From Bacteroidetes bacterium 4572_112 (GTDB lineage: Bacteria > Bacteroidota > Bacteroidia > Bacteroidales > UBA1556), in assembly GCA_002254285.1 (NCBI GenBank), contig NIUZ01000173.1, positions 1-9,888 of the forward strand: a stretch of DNA of 9,888 bases. The letters are read 5' to 3'. Under the pieces are notes generated by a model that saw only the letters and a list, made by a program, of their open reading frames with translations, was not told where the DNA came from and did no database searches. Within the stretch, counting starts at the first letter, position 1. Every line of letters starts with the position of its first letter. The translations under genes and the position numbers were made by a program. Shown here piece after piece: positions 5,950 to 9,888 of the stretch.

Positions 5950-8026
5950 GCATTGGGTTCGACTCCTCTAACTCTTTAACCTTAAGCTGAATAGTTTCAA
6001 GCGACACCTCCATAGCGTCAGCCATTTCCATTTGTCCTTTTGAATTATGAGGAACAAATTCGTTCAATGGTGGATCCAATAATCTTACTGTTACTGGCAA
6101 ACCTTGCATTGCTTCAAAAATACCCTCAAAGTCCTTTTGCTGCATTATCAATAATTTGCTTAGCGCCTCTTCCCTACCATCTGTATCATCAGCAAGAATC
6201 ATCTCACGCATTGCAATAATTTTATCTCCTTCGAAAAACATATGTTCAGTACGACAAAGACCAATTCCTTTGGCACCAAAATCTCTAGCAACCATACTAT
6301 CATGTGGCGTATCAGCATTGGTACGAACACACATTCTAGAATATCTATCAGATAGCTTCAATAATCTATCAAAATTACCACTAACTTTAGGCTTAATTGT
6401 TTCTATTTCACCTTTATATACCTCACCAGTAGAGCCATTCAACGATATCCATGTTCCCTCACGATAAACTTTTTTACCTATGGTAAGAGTACGTTTTTTA
6501 TAATCGATAATAGCCTCACCAGCACCAGAAACACAGCATTTACCCATACCACGAGCAACAACAGCCGCATGCGATGTCATTCCACCTCTAGCAGTAAGTA
6601 TTCCGTTGGCAATATTCATTCCCTCTAAATCCTCAGGCGATGTTTCGATACGAGCAAGAATTACTTTCTCGTACTTATTGCACTCATCGGCAAAGAAAAC
6701 TAACTGACCCGAGGCAGCACCTGGCGATGCAGGCAATCCTCTTGTGAGCACATTTGCCTCTGCCATAGCTTTTACATCAAAAATTGGGTGAAGTAATTCA
6801 TCAATTTTCTCTGGCTCCATACGCATTAATACCTCTTTCTCATCAATACGTTTTTCGTCAAGCATTTCCATAGCAATTCTAATCATAGCCTTACCAGTAC
6901 GTTTACCATTACGAGTTTGCAGCAACCACATTTTACCCTGTTGAATGGTAAACTCAATATCCTGCATATCATTATAATGATTCTCTAACTTATGCTGAAT
7001 ATCAAATAATTCCTTATAAGCTTTAGGCATTATCTCCTCCATTGAAGGATACTTTTCCTTACGTACTTTTTCACTTACATTCTGATTTTCAGCCCATTTT
7101 TTCGAACCTTTCAGAGTGATTTCTTGAGGTGTACGAACACCTGCAACAACGTCTTCACCTTGTGCATTTACAAGGTATTCACCATTTAGATTATTCTCGC
7201 CAGTAGCTGCATCTCTTGAAAAAGCAACTCCAGTAGCTGAGCGATTACCCATATTACCATAAACCATGGCTTGCACGTTTACAGCAGTTCCCCATTCGTG
7301 AGGAATTTTATTAATCTTTCTGTAATAAACTGCTCTCTCAGTATTCCAACTATCGAAAACAGCAGTTATAGCTCCCCATAATTGCTCCCAAGGATCGCTA
7401 GGAAATTTCTTTCCTGTTTGTGCAGTTACTGCAGCTTTAAATCTTACAACCAAAGCTCGTAATAAATCTACTGAAAGCTCAGTATCATCAGCAATATTAT
7501 TATTACGCTTAACCTCTTCCATTATTTTTTCAAATGGGTCAATATCGTCCTTCGACTCAGGCTTCATACCCAAAACAACATCGCCATACATCTGTACAAA
7601 TCTACGATAGCTATCCCAAGCAAATCGCTCATTTCCAGTTTTGCGAGCTATAGCCTCAACAGTATGGTCGTTAAGACCAAGGTTAAGAACTGTGTCCATC
7701 ATACCTGGCATAGAAACTCTAGCTCCTGAGCGTACAGAAACCAATAAAGGATCCTCCTCAGAACCAAAGAAAACACCTAATAATTTCTCGGTTTTTTTAA
7801 TCGCTGATTTAACATCTGATTTAATCAGTTCAATAAACTTTTCTTTACCAATTTCATTATACTCAGTACATACCTCTGTAGTAATGGTAAAGCCAGGAGG
7901 AACGGGTACTCCAATGAGATTCATTTCGGCCAAATTGGCTCCTTTACCTCCCAATAAATTTTTCATTGATGCATTACCTTCGGCTTTTCTGTCTCCGAAG
8001 GTATATACCCTCTTTTTATTTTTCAT
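5939..8026 (-). pseudogene. ppdK: Pyruvate, phosphate dikinase, N-terminal, phosphohistidine and first half of the C-terminal domain (frame-broken gene)
   Basis: The first 694 residues align well with Bacteroidota PPDK. The N-terminal ATP-grasp nucleotide-binding domain (about 1-345) has KNLLGGKGANLAEM, SVRSGARVSMPGMMDTVLNL and NAQGEDVVAGVRTPQ. The swivelling phosphohistidine domain has GILTARGGMTSHAAVVARG, with His486 as the phosphoryl carrier next to Thr484. The PEP/pyruvate barrel begins with GIGLCRTEHMF (Arg592) and VRLLDPPLNEFVPH (Arg648). It breaks off at ELEESNPMLG; family members continue with a conserved HRGCRL block, but here one codon later comes a TGA (5939-5941) and the homology resumes in another frame at 5946. 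The two parts give about 846 residues against roughly 905 expected in this phylum and 874 in Clostridium symbiosum, from memory. The ATG at 8024-8026 is well supported by the N-terminal KKRVYTFGD. It is a separate transcription unit with its own promoter. Confidence 0.92.
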
Positions 8027-8071
8027 AAAAACTGTGTTTGTGTTGTTTATTTGGTTTTTAATTATGAATCA

Positions 8072-8104
8072 CAAATGTACAGGTTTTGGATTGACATTTA
8101 ACAA
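8072..8104 (-). promoter_or_regulatory. Bacteroidota-type promoter for ppdK
   Basis: On the minus strand a TTG (8104-8102) is followed after 22 nt by TACATTTG (8079-8072), matching the TTG-N17-23-TAnnTTTG layout described for this phylum. Transcription would start near 8065, giving a leader of about 40 nt before the ppdK ATG. This is the best-supported promoter in the window. Confidence 0.6.
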
Positions 8105-8621
8105 TTAAACAATTATTACAAAAAAGGTTTTCAACTATAGTTCCATGGTTAATTTTTAAATTCTAAACAAATTATATAGCAACAAATGTGTTACATATCA
8201 TTCTATTATACTGTGTATTATACCCATTTTAGCATCACATTATATTCACTATTATTAATTTGTTTATGAAAAACAAAAAAACTTAACAGCACTAATTAAC
8301 AATCGATATTACATCATTTAAAAAAAACTCACTTTATAATAAATTAATACATACAGGTGGCTGTTTGATTTTGATTTAAAAAATCTGTAAACAGAAATGA
8401 TTTCCATTTATGCAAACAAATCGAATATTACAAAATTTATAACAAAAATATGATATCTTTGCTTATTAATAACACCTAAATTTATAAATATATTCACTTA
8501 TTTCAAATTATTGTAAGCATATGAAACAAAGATGGTAATAAAATTACATAATTTAACTATTGTCTTAAAATAGTACATTATCCTATTTTTTCATATTGCC
8601 TTATTAATCAAATTTATACAC
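8105..8621. other. AT-rich non-coding region between ppdK and the Asp-box gene
   Basis: No supported gene is visible here on either strand; the sequence is AT-rich with frequent stops in all frames. It holds the upstream regions of two divergent genes. An imperfect inverted repeat lies at 8361-8394 (outer arms CTGTTT/AAACAG, inner arms GATTT 8373-8377 and AAATC 8381-8385, separated by an asymmetric internal loop). A candidate -7 element lies at 8454-8461. I cannot assign a structured RNA to it. Confidence 0.6.
8454..8461 (+). promoter_or_regulatory. Candidate -7 element for the Asp-box protein gene
   Basis: TATCTTTG followed by C fits TAnnTTTG. No TTG lies 17-23 nt upstream. If used, the leader would be about 155 nt, long for this phylum, so a nearer unrecognised promoter is possible. 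Confidence 0.3.
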
Positions 8622-9888
8622 ATGAAACAACTCTTACTATTAGTAATTCTAGCCTTTGGAATTCAAAATTTATCAGCACAACCATGGTTAAAGCATTTAC
8701 CGCAAAGCAAAGCATCATATAGTTTTTATGATTATCAAACTGCTTTTAATACTTATTGGGCACCCAAAAATGTAAAGAATGGCAAATATATTAAGGATGG
8801 TGTAAGTACTAAAGCCATTGGTTGGAAACAATTTAAACGATGGGAATATTTTAATGAAGATCAAATTAATCCTGATAACGGAAATTTCCCTACTCAAACG
8901 GCTATAGAAATATATAATACAGCCAAGCAAAATGGACAAATACAATCTTTGATAGGCAATACAAATACATGGACATCATTAGGTACAAACAGCTCTAGTG
9001 GAGGATATTCGGGTATTGGTAGAGTAAGCTGTATTGCTTTTCATCCAACCGATAATAATACATATTGGGTAGGTGCACCTGCTGGTGGCTTATGGAAAAC
9101 AACTGATAACGGAGGCGCATGGACTTGCTTAACTGACTCGAATAATCTATTGGGAATTTCAAGTATAATTATCCCTACCGACTATGCTACATCAAACACT
9201 ATATATATAGGTACTGGCGATAGAGATGGTTGGGACAATAGAAGTATTGGTGTATTGAAATCTACTGATGGTGGTGCTACATGGAATACTACAGGACTCA
9301 ACTATAATCTTAATCAAAACAGAATGATTAATAAGATGTTGATTGACCCTAATAATAATAGTATAATATTAGCCGCAACAAATAATGGCTTACAAAAAAC
9401 TACTGATGGAGGTGCAACATGGACTCAATTGAGCTCAACAACTTTTATTGATTTAGAGTTTAAGCCAGGGACATTTAGTACACTATATGGCTCTACAACA
9501 AATGGAAAAATATACCTTTCTACAAACTCAGGAGCAACATGGGCGGTGAAGCATAATAGTGGATCAAGAGTTGAATTAGCCGTAAGCCCTGCAAATTCAA
9601 ATTATGTATATGCAATTATTGCAAATTCGAGTAATGGTCTGCATGGTATATTCAAATCTACAGATTCTGGTAACACTTTCACTAATGTATATAATAGCTC
9701 TAGTTTAATGAACTGGAAATCTGACGGTAGCGGAACTAATGATGGACAAGGATGGTATGATTTATCCTTAGCTGTATCTCCTACCGATATTAATAAAGTA
9801 ATTATGGGTGGTGTTATTTCTCATAGAAGTACAAATGGTGGCACATCATGGTCTTGTTCAAACTGCTGGACAGGAAGCTCTTATTATA
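8622..9888 (+). CDS. Secreted Asp-box (BNR/VPS10-like) beta-propeller protein, N-terminal 422 residues (gene runs off the right edge)
   Basis: The ATG at 8622-8624 opens a frame that stays open to the window end. A signal peptide (MKQLLLLVILAFGIQNLSAQ, cleavage near residue 20) marks export. Residues about 35-78 (FYDYQTAFNTYW, then GWKQFKRWEYF) match an N-terminal motif I recognise from large Bacteroidota secreted proteins. A propeller follows with six Asp-box turns of the S/T-x-D/N-x-G-x-T/S-W/F type at residues 159-167, 213-221, 259-267, 299-307, 345-353 and 402-410 (for example KSTDGGATW and KTTDGGATW), with intervening blade motifs such as IAFHPTDNNTYWVGAPAGGLW and LAVSPTDINKVIMGG. Such proteins are often labelled exo-sialidase-like or VPS10-like, but Asp-boxes are structural and do not define an enzyme, so no substrate is claimed. 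A type IX C-terminal sorting domain is expected beyond the window, not seen. No break is visible in this gene. Confidence 0.88.
   Translation, partial: MKQLLLLVILAFGIQNLSAQPWLKHLPQSKASYSFYDYQTAFNTYWAPKNVKNGKYIKDGVSTKAIGWKQFKRWEYFNEDQINPDNGNFPTQTAIEIYNTAKQNGQIQSLIGNTNTWTSLGTNSSSGGYSGIGRVSCIAFHPTDNNTYWVGAPAGGLWKTTDNGGAWTCLTDSNNLLGISSIIIPTDYATSNTIYIGTGDRDGWDNRSIGVLKSTDGGATWNTTGLNYNLNQNRMINKMLIDPNNNSIILAATNNGLQKTTDGGATWTQLSSTTFIDLEFKPGTFSTLYGSTTNGKIYLSTNSGATWAVKHNSGSRVELAVSPANSNYVYAIIANSSNGLHGIFKSTDSGNTFTNVYNSSSLMNWKSDGSGTNDGQGWYDLSLAVSPTDINKVIMGGVISHRSTNGGTSWSCSNCWTGSSYY

Noticed and set aside
6156..6467. Open frame on the plus strand inside ppdK
   Set aside because: Antisense shadow of strongly conserved PPDK coding sequence; no signal peptide, motif or promoter of its own.
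7641..8108. 155-codon open frame on the plus strand over the ppdK start
   Set aside because: It mirrors the PPDK ATP-grasp coding region and extends over the ppdK promoter; its composition is that of a reverse-complement translation.
8361..8394. Possible structured RNA or riboswitch in the long intergenic region
   Set aside because: The repeat is short, AT-rich and has an asymmetric internal loop; no known riboswitch motif is recognisable.
8715..8945. 76-codon minus-strand open frame
   Set aside because: Antisense to the start of the Asp-box gene, whose signal peptide and motifs are clear.

Overview
The window looks like the chromosome of a member of the Bacteroidota. The DNA is AT-rich. 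The genes include a Bacteroidota-type LptD, an Mce/MlaD-like protein beside an amidase, a pyruvate phosphate dikinase (PPDK) of the Bacteroidota type, and a secreted Asp-box beta-propeller of the kind exported by the type IX system. Several upstream regions carry the TAnnTTTG -7 element typical of this phylum, and clear Shine-Dalgarno sites are lacking. I see no mobile element, CRISPR array, tRNA or rRNA.

Layout. Positions 1-307 (minus) hold the N-terminus of an M15-type D,D-carboxypeptidase-like lipoprotein that runs off the left edge. Immediately upstream of it, as its operon partner, is lptD (310-2908, minus), which is broken into two frames. A divergent intergenic region (2909-3123) with a strong dyad follows. 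Next come an Amidase_3/SPOR-like cell-wall amidase (3124-4272, plus) and an Mce-family lipid transport protein (4307-5347, plus). A 17-bp perfect hairpin at 5401-5440 acts as a bidirectional terminator against the convergent ppdK (5488-8026, minus), which is also broken into two frames. A non-coding region of about 500 bp follows. The window ends inside a large secreted Asp-box protein (8622 to the right edge, plus).

How the genes fit together. The left half is an envelope cluster: LPS insertion at the outer membrane (LptD), peptidoglycan trimming (M15 peptidase and amidase), and lipid trafficking between the membranes (Mce/MlaD). PPDK is a central-metabolism enzyme linking pyruvate and PEP and is an independent transcription unit. 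The Asp-box protein is probably an extracellular protein unrelated to the rest.

The most notable result is that three otherwise well-conserved genes each lack an internal conserved block. LptD lacks about 9 codons and changes frame. PPDK lacks about 60-70 codons and changes frame. The amidase lacks about 10 codons in frame. The flanking sequence of all three is otherwise clean and strongly conserved. This points either to very recent deletions or, more likely, to assembly or consensus collapse. I did not find a convincing undescribed biological system here.
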